Of a DNA stretch of 58,497 bases, positions 8,444 to 17,603 are shown in pieces. The stretch covers positions 1-58,497 of the forward strand of contig JAVKKH010000016.1 of NCBI GenBank assembly GCA_031296405.1. The letters run 5' to 3'. The notes under the pieces are model-generated. The model was given only the letters and a program-made list of their open reading frames with translations. It had not been told where the DNA came from and made no database searches. Positions within the stretch are counted from its first letter, which is position 1; each line of letters opens with the position of its first letter. The stretch comes from Candidatus Tepidifontimicrobium thermophilum. GTDB taxonomy: Bacteria; Sysuimicrobiota; Sysuimicrobiia; Sysuimicrobiales; Sysuimicrobiaceae. Both the position numbers and the translations under genes were made by a program.

Positions 8444-9919
8444 GTGCGGACCAAACTGGGACTCCTCCTCGTGGTGTTGGCCGCGGCGGCCGGCGTGCTG
8501 TGGTCCCTGGGGCTGGGGTTCCCGCGGGCGCCGGAAGCTGTAGACGCGGTGCGGGTGCGCAGGGGCGATCTGGAGGTGACGCTGGCCGTGTCCGGCGTGG
8601 TGGAGGCGCGGGCGGTGGATCTGGCCTTCCAGGTACCCGGGCGCCTGCGGTGGGTGGTGGCAGAGGGCCAGCAGGTGGCACCGGGGCAGGTGGTGGCAGC
8701 CCTGGAAGCCGGTGAGCTGGAGGCCGACGCACAACAGGCCCGCCACGCGCAGCGGGCGGCGGAGGGGGAGGCCCTGAGGGCGCAGGCCCAGGTGCGGGCA
8801 GCCTTGGAAGAGGTCCGCAGGGCCCAGGCGGCCACAGACGCGGCGCGCGCCCAGGTGCAGCAGGCGGAGGCGGCCTTACGTGGGGCCCAGGCGCGGCTGG
8901 CGGAGCTGGTGGCGAACCCGCGGCCCGAGGACGTCCGGCAGGCGGAAGCCGCGGTGAAGTCCGCGCAGGCCGCATGGGAGCAGGCCCGCCAGGTCCTGGA
9001 GGCGCAGGAGCGGCTGCACCGGGAAGGCGCTACCAGCCGGGCGCAGGTGGAGGCCGCTCGTGCCCAACACGATGCGCTGTTGGCGCAGCTCCAGCAGGCA
9101 CAGGCCCAGCTGCATCGCGTGAGGGCGGGGCCATCGCGGGAGGCGGTGGCCGCCGCGCGGGAGCAGGTGCGCCAGGCCGAGGCCGCCCGCCAGGCCGCCG
9201 CCTCCCAGCTGCGTCAGGCCGAGGCCGCGCTGCAGGCCACCACCGCCGGTTTAGACCAGGCACGGGCTGTGGCCCTGGCGGCCCTCGAGCGCGCGGCGCA
9301 GGCCCGGGCTGCCCGCAGGGCGGCGGAGGAACGGCTGGCGCGGGCTGTGCTGAGGGCGCCCTTTGCGGGTCAGGCGACCCGGGTGTACCTGCGGGAGGGG
9401 GCTGTGGTCTCACCGGCCGCTCCGGTCCTCACCCTCGCGGACGCCAGCCGGTGGGTGGTGGCGGAGGTGGAGGAAGCGGACGTGGGGAAGGTTCGGGTGG
9501 GCCAGCGCGCCCGGATCACCGCCGACGCCTACCCGGGTGTGGCGGTCCCAGCGAGGGTCGTCCAGATCGCGGGCCAGGTGGACACCAAGGTAGGCACTCG
9601 GGTGGTGCGTGTCCGGCTGGACCTGGAGGCCCGCACCCCCCTTCGGGTCGGAACCGGGGTGGATGTGGACCTTGTGATCCGCCGGGTGCCCGGCGCCCTG
9701 CTGGTGCCCTTGGAGGCGGTGGTGTCGGCCGCGGACGGTGGAAGCCAGGTGTACCGGGTGGAAGACGGGGTGGTGCGGGTCCGGTCGGTGAAGACCGGCG
9801 AGCGCAACGAGGACCAGGTCGTTGTCCTGGACGGCCTGCGGGAGGGCGACCTCGTGGTCGTGGCGGAACCCGGCAGGCTGCGGGACGGGCAGCGGGTCCG
9901 GGTGCGGTCGGTGCGGTGA
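8444..9919 (+). CDS. Periplasmic adaptor / HlyD-type membrane fusion protein (MacA-like)
   Basis: 491 residues. An N-terminal membrane anchor ([19 protein letters not shown]), then the first biotinyl-lipoyl half-motif ([20 protein letters not shown]), a long alanine/glutamine-rich coiled-coil hairpin of about 230 residues (roughly 85-300), the return lipoyl half ([18 protein letters not shown]), beta-barrel and membrane-proximal domains ([13 protein letters not shown]). It is followed by ATPase and permease genes, giving a MacA-MacB-like tripartite or ABC export system. The coiled coil is longer than typical MacA. No outer-membrane TolC gene is in the window, so the cell-envelope type stays open. 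Confidence 0.85.
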   Translation: MRTKLGLLLVVLAAAAGVLWSLGLGFPRAPEAVDAVRVRRGDLEVTLAVSGVVEARAVDLAFQVPGRLRWVVAEGQQVAPGQVVAALEAGELEADAQQARHAQRAAEGEALRAQAQVRAALEEVRRAQAATDAARAQVQQAEAALRGAQARLAELVANPRPEDVRQAEAAVKSAQAAWEQARQVLEAQERLHREGATSRAQVEAARAQHDALLAQLQQAQAQLHRVRAGPSREAVAAAREQVRQAEAARQAAASQLRQAEAALQATTAGLDQARAVALAALERAAQARAARRAAEERLARAVLRAPFAGQATRVYLREGAVVSPAAPVLTLADASRWVVAEVEEADVGKVRVGQRARITADAYPGVAVPARVVQIAGQVDTKVGTRVVRVRLDLEARTPLRVGTGVDVDLVIRRVPGALLVPLEAVVSAADGGSQVYRVEDGVVRVRSVKTGERNEDQVVVLDGLREGDLVVVAEPGRLRDGQRVRVRSVR

Positions 9920-10659
9920 GCTCCGTCGTCGAGCTCCGGGACGTCACCAAGGTCTACCGCTTGGGTTCGGTGGAAGTCCGCGCCTTGCGCGGAGTCCGGC
10001 TGCAGATCGAGTCCGGCGAGTTTGTGGCCGTCATGGGGCCTTCGGGCTCCGGCAAGTCTACCCTGCTGAACATCGTGGGCTGCCTCGACCGCCCCACGGA
10101 CGGCGCGTACCTGCTGGAGGGGCAGGACACCCGATACCTCAGCGACGACGCGCTCAGTGAGGTGCGCAACCGGAAGGTGGGCTTCGTGTTCCAGACGTTC
10201 AACCTGCTGCCCCGCCTGACGGCCCTGCAGAACGTGGAGCTGCCCCTGCTGTACGCGGGCGTGCCCCGGGCCGAGCGCCGTCGCCGCGCCGCCGAGTTGC
10301 TGGCGCGGGTGGGGCTGGCAGACCGGCTGTACCACCGCCCTCGGGAGCTGTCGGGCGGCCAGCAGCAGCGGGTGGCGGTAGCCCGGGCGCTAGCCAACCA
10401 CCCCGCCATCGTCTTGGCGGACGAGCCGACTGGCAACCTGGACAGCCGGTCCGGGGAGGAAGTGCTGGCCCTGTTCCAGGAGCTGAACCAGGCGGGCGTC
10501 ACCATCGCCCTGGTGACCCACGACCGGGAGGTGGCGGAACACGCGCGTCGCATCGTCACCCTGCGGGACGGCCGGGTGGTGCGGGACGAGCCCGTGCGGT
10601 CGCCCCGAGACGCACGCGAGGTGCTGCGCCAGATGCCTGGGGAACCGGAGGGGCCGTAG
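9916..10659 (+). CDS. ABC transporter ATP-binding protein (MacB/LolD type)
   Basis: 247 residues. Walker [15 protein letters not shown]-loop [14 protein letters not shown], signature [15 protein letters not shown], Walker [13 protein letters not shown] and H-loop VTHDREVA are all intact and of the MacB/LolD subtype ([17 protein letters not shown]). The GTG start overlaps the adaptor stop (GTGA). It energises the permease encoded next. Confidence 0.92.
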   Translation: MSSVVELRDVTKVYRLGSVEVRALRGVRLQIESGEFVAVMGPSGSGKSTLLNIVGCLDRPTDGAYLLEGQDTRYLSDDALSEVRNRKVGFVFQTFNLLPRLTALQNVELPLLYAGVPRAERRRRAAELLARVGLADRLYHRPRELSGGQQQRVAVARALANHPAIVLADEPTGNLDSRSGEEVLALFQELNQAGVTIALVTHDREVAEHARRIVTLRDGRVVRDEPVRSPRDAREVLRQMPGEPEGP

Positions 10660-10661
10660 CT

Positions 10662-11870
10662 GTGGGGTTGCTGGAGGCGCTGCGGGTCGCGTTGGAGGCG
10701 CTGCGGGCCAACCCCCTCCGGTCGGTCCTGACGACCCTGGGCGTGGTGATCGGCGTGGCGGCGGTGATCACCCTGGTTTCCGTGGGGCAGGCGGCCCGCA
10801 GCCGGGTGGTGGGGGAGTTCGCCAGCCTCGGCCCGGACCTCCTGTGGGTGCTCCCGGGGAAGGCGGAGGAGGGCCAGCAGTTCGCCACCCAGGAGGGCCG
10901 GTTCACCCTGACGTTCTCGGACGCCCAGGCGATCCAGCGCGAGGCCCGCGCGGTGGCGGCGGTGGCGCCCTGGTTGCAGACCTCCATCGAGGTGACGGGC
11001 GGTGGCCGCCGGGAGGTGACCACCGTGATCGGGACCACCCCCAGCTACCTGCAGGTGCGGGCGCTGCGCCTGCAGCTGGGCCGGTTCCTCTCGGAGGCGG
11101 ACGAGGAGCGGCGCAAGCGGGTGGTGGTCCTGGGTCCGACCCTAGCTCGCCGGCTGTTCCGGGCCCCGGAGCTGGCCGTGGGGCGGCGCGTGGTGATCAA
11201 CGGCCGCGCCTTCGAAGTGGTGGGCGTCGTGCACCCCCAGGGGCAGGTGTTGGGCGTGGATCTGGACGACCGCGCCTACGTTCCCTTCAGCACGGCTCAA
11301 CTGCTGTTCTCGGTGAACTACGCCTCGTTTCTGTTCGTGAAGGCGCAAGACACGGCTTCCGTCCTGCGGGCGCAGCGGGAGGTGGAGCGGGTGCTCCGCC
11401 GCGAGCACGGCGAGGAGGACTTCACCGTCCTCACCCAGAGTCAGTTCCTCGGTGCCCTGGACGCGATCCTGCGGGTGCTCACGGTGGCGCTGTCCTCCAT
11501 CGCCGCCGTCTCCCTGGTGGTGGGGGGCATCGGGATCATGAACATCATGCTGGTGTCCGTGACGGAACGGACCCGGGAGATCGGCATCCGCAAGGCCGTG
11601 GGCGCCAAGCGCTGGGACATCCTGGCGCAGTTCCTGGTGGAGGCGGTGGTCATCAGCCTGGTGGGTGGTGTTCTGGGTATGGGGCTGGGACTGGTAGCGT
11701 CGTGGGCCATCGCCGCGCGGCTGCTGGACCAGGCTCCCACGGCCGCCGCGGCGCTGCCGGTGGTGGTGCTGGCCTTCAGCTTCTCGGTCCTCGTCGGTGT
11801 GGCCTTCGGGGTGTACCCCGCGTGGCGGGCCGCCCGCCTGGACCCCATCGAGGCCCTGCGGTACGAGTGA
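10662..11870 (+). CDS. MacB-like ABC transporter permease
   Basis: 402 residues. One N-terminal transmembrane helix (LTTLGVVIGVAAVITLVSVG), a large extracytoplasmic MacB core domain (about 45-260), then three C-terminal helices around ALSSIAAVSLVVGGIGIMNI, VISLVGGVLGMGLGL and VVVLAFSFSVLVGVAFGVYP. The motif MLVSVTERTREIGIRKAVGA is diagnostic of the FtsX/MacB family. The start GTG has GGAGGGG at good spacing. With the two preceding genes it forms an export or mechanotransmission system for an unknown substrate such as a peptide, lipid or macrolide. Confidence 0.9.
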   Translation: MGLLEALRVALEALRANPLRSVLTTLGVVIGVAAVITLVSVGQAARSRVVGEFASLGPDLLWVLPGKAEEGQQFATQEGRFTLTFSDAQAIQREARAVAAVAPWLQTSIEVTGGGRREVTTVIGTTPSYLQVRALRLQLGRFLSEADEERRKRVVVLGPTLARRLFRAPELAVGRRVVINGRAFEVVGVVHPQGQVLGVDLDDRAYVPFSTAQLLFSVNYASFLFVKAQDTASVLRAQREVERVLRREHGEEDFTVLTQSQFLGALDAILRVLTVALSSIAAVSLVVGGIGIMNIMLVSVTERTREIGIRKAVGAKRWDILAQFLVEAVVISLVGGVLGMGLGLVASWAIAARLLDQAPTAAAALPVVVLAFSFSVLVGVAFGVYPAWRAARLDPIEALRYE

Positions 11871-11876
11871 GCAGGT

Positions 11877-11904
11877 TTGACCGGAACGGGCCGCCGGCTA
11901 TACT
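11877..11904 (+). promoter_or_regulatory. Promoter for initiator tRNA
   Basis: A -35 TTGACC (11877-11882) and -10 TATACT (11899-11904) are separated by 16 bases, placing transcription start a few bases before the tRNA. The same TTGACC-16 arrangement occurs at 26560. Confidence 0.7.
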
Positions 11905-11916
11905 AGAGTTTGGCGA

Positions 11917-11993
11917 CGCGGGGTGGAGCAGCCAGGTAGCTCGCCGGGCTCATAACCCGGAGGTCGCAGGTTCAAATCCTGCCCCCGCTACCA
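11917..11993 (+). tRNA. Initiator tRNA-fMet (anticodon CAT), CCA encoded
   Basis: 77 bases that fold as a full cloverleaf. The first acceptor pair is C against T, i.e. unpaired, as required of initiator tRNAs; the other six pairs are Watson-Crick. The anticodon stem has the three consecutive G-C pairs (GGG/CCC) typical of initiators, with CAT at 11951-11953. The T arm contains GGTTCAAATCC, and the 3' CCA (11991-11993) is in the DNA. Confidence 0.95.
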
Positions 11994-12102
11994 CGATCTT
12001 CCTTGCGGGAATACCTCTCTTGGCCCTGAGCGGTGCCGGGTGGCACCGTTGTTGCTCCCACCGGAGGTGTATGCCGTACCGCCGCACCGCTCCCTGGCCG
12101 GT

Positions 12103-12137
12103 GGGGGAGGCCGGCCGCACTGCGGCCGGAAGCCCCC
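12103..12137 (+). other. Strong GC hairpin between tRNA and response regulator
   Basis: A perfect 8-bp stem (12111-12118 with 12122-12129, loop ACT) extends through a small internal loop to GGGGG/CCCCC. No T-run follows, so it is not a classical terminator. It may stop or process the tRNA transcript or structure the leader of the downstream gene. Otherwise 11994-12217 holds nothing recognisable. Confidence 0.35.
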
Positions 12138-12217
12138 TCCGCCGGCTCCTGCTAGCGCCTCCGTCGGGTCCCCCGAATCCTCGGCCCCACCTGTGGCCTC
12201 AGCCGGAGGCCGGGGCG

Positions 12218-12604
12218 ATGGAAGAGCCGCAGGGTCCCACCCTCCTGGTGGTGGACGACGAGGAAGCTTTGTGTCAGCTCATCCGGGACGCGCTGGCGCG
12301 ACGGGGCTACCGGGTGCTGGTGGCCACCAGCGGGGTGGACGGCGTCCGTCTGTACCGGGAGCACGCGGGGCACGTCCAGCTGGTCATCCTGGACATGGTG
12401 ATGCCCGGCATGGATGGCCGCGCGGTGTTCGACGCCCTGCGGACCATCGACCCGGACGTGCGGGTGCTGGTGAGCAGCGGGTACATGGACGAGGGGACCG
12501 CGGCCAGCATCCTGCGCCAGGGGGTCGCGGGGTTTCTGCGCAAGCCGTACACCCTCCGGGAACTGGTGGAAGCGGTGCAGGCAGCCCTCGGCAAGACTCC
12601 CTAG
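12218..12604 (+). CDS. Single-domain response regulator (CheY-like receiver)
   Basis: 128 residues, one receiver domain. Acidic pocket VVDDEEA, phosphoacceptor Asp in VILDMVMPGMDG, switch residue Ser in VLVSSGYMDE, and the conserved Lys in FLRKPYT are all present. There is no output domain. The wording LVSSGYMDEGTAASILRQGVAGFLRKPY resembles receivers in hybrid sensor kinases. The ATG has GGAGG about 9 bases upstream. No kinase is adjacent, so the partner is unknown. Confidence 0.88.
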   Translation: MEEPQGPTLLVVDDEEALCQLIRDALARRGYRVLVATSGVDGVRLYREHAGHVQLVILDMVMPGMDGRAVFDALRTIDPDVRVLVSSGYMDEGTAASILRQGVAGFLRKPYTLRELVEAVQAALGKTP

Positions 12605-12622
12605 CCCCCCTCGCCCGTCCTG

Positions 12623-12628
12623 TATGAT
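12623..12628 (+). promoter_or_regulatory. Putative -10 box (TATGAT) for TetR operon
   Basis: TATGAT lies 28 bases before the TetR GTG start, in the short gap after the response-regulator gene. A -35 is not obvious. Confidence 0.35.
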
Positions 12629-12655
12629 AGGGCTGGGCCGGCTCAGGAGCGCGCG

Positions 12656-13315
12656 GTGCGGCGTCGAGACAGTCTAACGATCGATCGGTCGACTCAACCC
12701 CGGAGCCGCGGGGGGGCCAACCGGGACCGCCTCTTGGAGGTGGCGGCCCGGCTGTTCCACGCGAAGGGGTATTCCGCCACCAGCATCCGTGATCTGGCGC
12801 GGGCCCTGGGGCTGGAGACCGCGTCCCTGTACCACTACATGGACAGCAAGGAGTCCCTCCTGTACGAGATCGCCCGCCGCTGCCAGGAACGGATGCTGGA
12901 GGCGGTGGAGGCGGTGGTCCGGTCGCCCCGACCGGCCCTGGACAAGCTCCGGGATTTCGTGAGGGTGCACGTCACGTGGATGATCCAGGACCGGGACGCG
13001 TACGCGGTGTTGTTGTCGGAGATGAAGTCGCTGTCCGGCCGCCGCCGGCAGGCGCTGGTGCGGCTGCGGGACGCCTACGAGGAGCGTCTGATGCGGGTCC
13101 TGGAGGAGGGCCAGCAGCAGGGGGTGGTCAGGGCGGACGTGCCCGTGCGCTACCTTCGCCTGGCGCTGCTGAACCTCCTCAACTGGACCCTGTACTGGTA
13201 CCGGCCGGACGGCCCCCTGGGGCCCGCGGAGCTGGCGGAACTGCTGACCTCTGTGTTCCTGGACGGGGTCCGGCCCCGGGAGGGGTCTGGCAACACCACC
13301 GCGCAGAGGGGGTGA
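12656..13315 (+). CDS. TetR/AcrR-family regulator
   Basis: 219 residues. The N-terminal TetR helix-turn-helix is clear: RLLEVAARLFHAKGYSATSIRDLARALG followed by SLYHYMDSKESLLYEI. The C-terminal ligand domain resembles KstR2-type members (LLSEMKSLSGRRRQALVRLRD, LLNLLNWTLYWYRPDG), which sense acyl-CoA thioesters. GTG start with AGGAG 6 bases upstream. It heads a co-directional set with a flavoprotein, an SDR, a CoA-transferase and an ABC importer, and probably represses that set until a CoA-ester intermediate appears (inference). Confidence 0.88.
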   Translation: MRRRDSLTIDRSTQPRSRGGANRDRLLEVAARLFHAKGYSATSIRDLARALGLETASLYHYMDSKESLLYEIARRCQERMLEAVEAVVRSPRPALDKLRDFVRVHVTWMIQDRDAYAVLLSEMKSLSGRRRQALVRLRDAYEERLMRVLEEGQQQGVVRADVPVRYLRLALLNLLNWTLYWYRPDGPLGPAELAELLTSVFLDGVRPREGSGNTTAQRG

Positions 13316-13318
13316 CGG

Positions 13319-14755
13319 ATGCGCAGCCCGGAGGAGTACCTGGCGAGCCTACGGGACGGCCGGCGGGTGTACTACCGGGGCCGTCGGGTGGAGGACGTCA
13401 CCACTCACCCGCACCTGAGGAAGGGCGCGGACGTGTGTGCCCTCGACTTCCAGCTGGCGCACCAGCGGGTCGACGACCCCACCTTTGTGGTGCAGGACCC
13501 GCAGACGGGGCGGCGGTACAGCCGGTACTTCCACGTGCCGCGCGGCCCGGACGACCTGCTGCGGCGGAGGGACCTCATCGAGACGGTGACGCGGGAGGCC
13601 CGGTCCTTCGTGCCCCTCATCAAGGAGATCGGGACTGACGCGCTGTTCGCCCTCCTGATCGTGTGCGCGGAGATGGACCGGGAGCTGGGGACTTCCTTCC
13701 TGCCCCGGGTCCAGGCGTTCTACGAGCGGTGCCGGGACGGAGACCTGGCCATGGCCGTGGCGCAGACGGACGTGAAGGGGGACCGCGGCAGACGGCCTTC
13801 GGAACAGCCGCACCCCGACCTGTACGTGCGCTGCGTGCGTGAGACCGCCGACGGGATCGTGGTGCGGGGGGCGAAGGCCCACACCACCAACGCCGTGTAC
13901 AGCAACGAGATCCTGGTGCTGCCCACCCGGGCGATGACGGAGCGGGATGCCGCCTACGCGGTGGCGTTCGCGGTCCCCGCGGACACGCCGGGCCTGACCT
14001 TCGTAGCCAGCCCCCGGGGCTTCGGGGCCACCAGTCCCTTCGACAACCCCCTGAGCAGCCGGTACGGGATCACGGAGTCGCTCACGGTGTTCGACGACGT
14101 CTTCGTGCCGTGGGAGCGGGTGTTCCTGTGCGGGCAGTGGGCCTACGCGGGGCCTCTGGCGAAGACCTTCGTGGAATTCCACCGGTTTACCGCCATCTCG
14201 TACAAGACCCCCCTGCTGGAGCTCCTGGTGGGTTCTGCCGCGTGGATGGCGGAGGCGCAGGGCATCGCCGCGGCGGGGCACGTGCGGGATAAGCTGGCGC
14301 GGCTGGTGATGTACGCGGAGACGGTCCGGGGGCTCACCACGGCCGCGGCCGTGGAGGGCAGGACGGTGGACGGGATCTTTGTCCCAAACGTTGTCCTCAC
14401 CAACGCGGCGAAGTACTACTTCGCCCGCGGATACCACGACGCGGTCCGGGACGTGCAGGACATCGCGGGCGGCCTGTTGGTGACGGGGCCCGCGGAGGAG
14501 GACCGGAGCAACCCGGAGGTGTGGGCGCTCATTGAGCCCTACCTGCAGGGCCGCGCGGGCACGTCGGGAGAGGCGCGGCTGCGGATGATGAACCTGATCC
14601 GCGACCTGGCGGCCTCGGACCTGGGCGGTTACCTGGAGGTGCTGGCCATCCACGCGGAGGGATCCTTGGAAGCGCAGAAGCTCACCGTGCTCATGGACTA
14701 CGACCTGGAGCGCGTGAAGCGGCTGGCGGCTCGGGCGGGGGGGCTGGAGGTGTAG
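13319..14755 (+). CDS. HpaB-family flavoprotein (4-hydroxyphenylacetate 3-hydroxylase-like)
   Basis: 478 residues with the acyl-CoA-dehydrogenase fold of the HpaB/4-hydroxybutyryl-CoA-dehydratase family. The FAD-site motif AVAQTDVKGDR and GIVVRGAKAHTTNA are conserved. The dehydratase branch needs an iron-sulfur cluster bound by three cysteines and a histidine. Here His288 is present, but the cysteine expected seven residues later is Tyr295, and no CX3C occurs near residue 100. A hydroxylase, or another non-Fe-S reaction, is therefore more likely. A two-component hydroxylase would need a flavin reductase, which is not in the window. It sits directly between TetR and SDR genes. Confidence 0.75.
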   Translation: MRSPEEYLASLRDGRRVYYRGRRVEDVTTHPHLRKGADVCALDFQLAHQRVDDPTFVVQDPQTGRRYSRYFHVPRGPDDLLRRRDLIETVTREARSFVPLIKEIGTDALFALLIVCAEMDRELGTSFLPRVQAFYERCRDGDLAMAVAQTDVKGDRGRRPSEQPHPDLYVRCVRETADGIVVRGAKAHTTNAVYSNEILVLPTRAMTERDAAYAVAFAVPADTPGLTFVASPRGFGATSPFDNPLSSRYGITESLTVFDDVFVPWERVFLCGQWAYAGPLAKTFVEFHRFTAISYKTPLLELLVGSAAWMAEAQGIAAAGHVRDKLARLVMYAETVRGLTTAAAVEGRTVDGIFVPNVVLTNAAKYYFARGYHDAVRDVQDIAGGLLVTGPAEEDRSNPEVWALIEPYLQGRAGTSGEARLRMMNLIRDLAASDLGGYLEVLAIHAEGSLEAQKLTVLMDYDLERVKRLAARAGGLEV

Positions 14756-14757
14756 CC

Positions 14758-15534
14758 GTGGCGCACGTGCGGGAGCTGTTTGACCTCTCAGGACGGGTGG
14801 CGGTGGTGACCGGCGGTTCCCGGGGCCTCGGCCTGGAGATCGCAGAAGGGCTCGGGGAGGCGGGGGCGCGGGTGGTGGTGGCCGCCCGCAGGGCGCAGTG
14901 GCTGGGCCCCGCCGAGGACCACCTGCGGGCCCGAGGGATCGAGGTGTCCGCGGTGGCCTGCGACGTGGCAGACCCGGAGCAGGCGCGCCGGCTGGTCCAG
15001 GTGGCGGTGGACCGTTTCGGCCGCCTGGACGTGTTGGTGAACAACGCCGGCGTGAGCTGGGGCGCGCCGCTGGAGGAGATGCCCCTGGAGCGGTGGAGGC
15101 ACGTGCTGGACGTGAACCTGACGGGCACCTTCCTAGTCACGCAGGCGGCGGTCCCCGTGATGAAGGCCGCGGGCTGGGGACGGATCGTGAACGTGGCCTC
15201 GGTGGCCGGGCTGGTGGGTTCGCCCGCGGAGATCCTGGACGCGGTGGGCTACGCGGCCAGCAAGGGGGGCGTGGTCGCCCTCACCCGGGACCTCGCGGTG
15301 AAGCTGGCGCCCTTCGGCATCACGGTGAACGCGGTGGCGCCGGGCTTCTTCCCGACCCGCATGAGCGAGAAGCTGCTGGAGCGGGTAGGGGACCAGGTGG
15401 TGTCGCGGGTGCCCATGGGGCGGCTGGGACGCGAGGGCGACCTGAAGGGCGTGGTGGTGTTCCTGGCGTCCGAGGCGGCCCGGTACGTCACCGGACAGGT
15501 GCTGGCGGTGGACGGAGGTTCTACCGCTGTGTAA
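14758..15534 (+). CDS. Short-chain dehydrogenase/reductase
   Basis: 258 residues, classical SDR. The NAD(P)-binding motif TGGSRGLG, NNAG, the catalytic Ser in VNVASVAG, and YAASK (Tyr/Lys of the catalytic tetrad) are in order, and the C-terminal VTGQVLAVDGG is typical. It follows the flavoprotein by two bases. A hydroxyacyl or alcohol dehydrogenase step in the same pathway is likely. The substrate cannot be read from the sequence. Confidence 0.9.
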   Translation: MAHVRELFDLSGRVAVVTGGSRGLGLEIAEGLGEAGARVVVAARRAQWLGPAEDHLRARGIEVSAVACDVADPEQARRLVQVAVDRFGRLDVLVNNAGVSWGAPLEEMPLERWRHVLDVNLTGTFLVTQAAVPVMKAAGWGRIVNVASVAGLVGSPAEILDAVGYAASKGGVVALTRDLAVKLAPFGITVNAVAPGFFPTRMSEKLLERVGDQVVSRVPMGRLGREGDLKGVVVFLASEAARYVTGQVLAVDGGSTAV

Positions 15535-15588
15535 CCCCCGCTGAAGGATCCCGGTCGGCTCCTGCGAATCCATCCCACGGACGCGACC

Positions 15589-16791
15589 ATGCGGTCCCGT
15601 GCGCCCCTAAGTGGAATCCGGGTCCTGGAGCTGGGCAGCTTCATCGCAGGGCCGTACTGCGGCCAGCTGCTGGCGGACTACGGCGCGGAGGTCATCAAGG
15701 TGGAGCCCCCGCGGGAGGGGGACGCCATGCGGCGTTGGGGAGTGGCGCTGTACCAGGGCCGGTCGCTTTGGTGGCCCGTGATCGCGCGGGGGAAGAAGAG
15801 CGTGACGGTAGACCTGCGGCACCCAGACGGGCAGGAGTTGGTCCGACGGTTGGCGGACCGCTGCGACGTCCTGGTGGAGAACTTCCGGCCCGGGACCCTG
15901 GAGGGGTGGGGCCTAGGCCCTGACGTCCTGCTGGAGCGTAACCCCGCGCTGGTGTACGTGCGGATCTCCGCCTTCGGGCAGGCGGGTCCATACCGGGACC
16001 GCCCGGGGTTCGGTGCGGTGGCCGAGGCTATGGGCGGGTTGCGCTACCTGGTGGGCTATCCGGACCGGCCGCCCCCGCGGTTTGGGATTAGCATCGGCGA
16101 CACCCTGGCGGGCATGTTCGGGGCGCTGGGCGCACTGCTGGCCCTTCGGGAGCGGGAGGTGCGGGGCGGGCGGGGCCAGGTGGTGGACGTAGCCATCACC
16201 GACGCGGTGCTGGCGGTGCTGGAGAGTGTGATCGCGGAGTGCAGCGTGACCGGCGCGGTGCGGGAGCGCAGCGGGACGGTGCTCCCCGGGGTGGCCCCCA
16301 GCAACCTGTACGAGACCGCGGACGGGCGGTGGGTGGTGGTGGCAGCCAACGCGGACGGGGTGTTCCGGAGGCTGTGCGACGCCATGGGCCGGCCGGAGTG
16401 GAAAGCCGACCCCCGTTACGCCACCCACGAGGCGCGGGGCGCCCACCAGGCGGAGCTGGACCAGGCCATCGCCCAGTGGGTGCGGTCGCTGCCCGCGGAA
16501 GAGCTGCTGGGCGTGCTGGACCGCCACGGAGTGCCCTGCGGCCCGGTCTACAACGCCGCCGAGGTCCTGGCGGATCCCCACTACCGCGCGCGGGGGGCCC
16601 TGGTGGAGGTGGACAACCCCGGAGTGGGCCGTGTCACCATGCAGGGGCCGGTGCCACGCCTCGCGGAGACCCCGCTACCGGTCCCGGGACCCGCGCCCGA
16701 GCTGGGGGAGCACACCGACCACGTCTTAAAGGAGCTCCTGGGCCTCTCCGCGGAAGACGTCGCCCGGCTGCGGGAGGCGGGTGTGGTGTGA
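15589..16791 (+). CDS. Family III CoA-transferase (CaiB/Frc family)
   Basis: 400 residues. The opening GIRVLELGSFIAGPYCGQLLADYGAEVIKVE contains the conserved N-terminal signature. The catalytic aspartate of this family normally lies near residue 170, in a GD or similar context. Here a GDTLAGMFGALGALLA segment is present. Further conserved phrases are VENFRPGTLEGWG and GVPCGPVYNAAEVLADPHY. It would transfer CoA to or from an organic acid, consistent with a catabolic operon. Confidence 0.9.
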   Translation: MRSRAPLSGIRVLELGSFIAGPYCGQLLADYGAEVIKVEPPREGDAMRRWGVALYQGRSLWWPVIARGKKSVTVDLRHPDGQELVRRLADRCDVLVENFRPGTLEGWGLGPDVLLERNPALVYVRISAFGQAGPYRDRPGFGAVAEAMGGLRYLVGYPDRPPPRFGISIGDTLAGMFGALGALLALREREVRGGRGQVVDVAITDAVLAVLESVIAECSVTGAVRERSGTVLPGVAPSNLYETADGRWVVVAANADGVFRRLCDAMGRPEWKADPRYATHEARGAHQAELDQAIAQWVRSLPAEELLGVLDRHGVPCGPVYNAAEVLADPHYRARGALVEVDNPGVGRVTMQGPVPRLAETPLPVPGPAPELGEHTDHVLKELLGLSAEDVARLREAGVV

Positions 16792-17603
16792 AGCTGGCCT
16801 CGCCGCCCGGGACGTGCGCGGTGCGCCTGCAGGGGTGCCGGCGATCCTTCCGGACGCCCGACGGCGGGGTGTACGTGGCGCTGGATCGCGTGGACCTGGA
16901 AGTCCGCGCGGGCGAGTTCGTGGCGTTAGTGGGCCCCACGGGGTGCGGGAAGTCCACGCTGCTGAACCTGGTGGCCGGGCTGCTGCCGCCCGACGCGGGG
17001 CGGGTGGAGGTGTTCGGCTCGCCCCTGGAGGGGATCAACCGGCGCGCCAGTTACCTGTTCCAGCAGGACGTCCTGTTGCCGTGGAAGACCGCGGAGGAGA
17101 ACGTCATGCTGGGGCTGGTGTTCCGCCGGGTGCCCCGGGAGGAGGCACGGCGGCAGGCGCGGGCCTGGCTGGAGCGGGTGGGCCTGCGGGGGTTCGAGAA
17201 CCGCTACCCGCACCAGCTGTCCGGAGGCATGCGCAAACGGGTGGCCTTAGCCCAGAACCTCATCGTGGACCCGGAGATCCTCCTCATGGACGAGCCCTTC
17301 GCCGCCCTGGACGTGCAGACCCGACAGCTCATGGAGAACGACCTATTACGCATCTGGCAGGAGGAGCGGAAGACGGTCCTGTTCGTGACCCACGACCTGG
17401 AAGAGGCCATCGCCCTGAGCGACCGGGTGGTGGTGCTGTCCGCGGGACCTGCCGCACGTCCGGTGGGGGAGTTCCCGGTGGACCTCCCGCGGCCCCGGGA
17501 CGTCACGGAGGTCCGGTTGGACCCCGCCTTCGGCGAGCTGTTCCGCCGGATCTGGGACCTGCTGCGGGGGGAGGTGCTACGTGCGTTCCGGCTCGGTCCC
17601 TGA
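16788..17603 (+). CDS. ABC importer ATPase (NitT/TauT, SsuB type)
   Basis: 271 residues. Walker A GPTGCGKSTLLNLVAG, Q-loop YLFQQDVLLPWKTAEENV (the LLPW is typical of the nitrate/taurine/sulfonate group), signature QLSGGMRKRVALAQNL, Walker B ILLMDEPFAALD and H-loop VTHDLEEA. The GTG overlaps the CoA-transferase stop (GTGA), tying transport to that pathway. Confidence 0.92.
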   Translation: MKLASPPGTCAVRLQGCRRSFRTPDGGVYVALDRVDLEVRAGEFVALVGPTGCGKSTLLNLVAGLLPPDAGRVEVFGSPLEGINRRASYLFQQDVLLPWKTAEENVMLGLVFRRVPREEARRQARAWLERVGLRGFENRYPHQLSGGMRKRVALAQNLIVDPEILLMDEPFAALDVQTRQLMENDLLRIWQEERKTVLFVTHDLEEAIALSDRVVVLSAGPAARPVGEFPVDLPRPRDVTEVRLDPAFGELFRRIWDLLRGEVLRAFRLGP

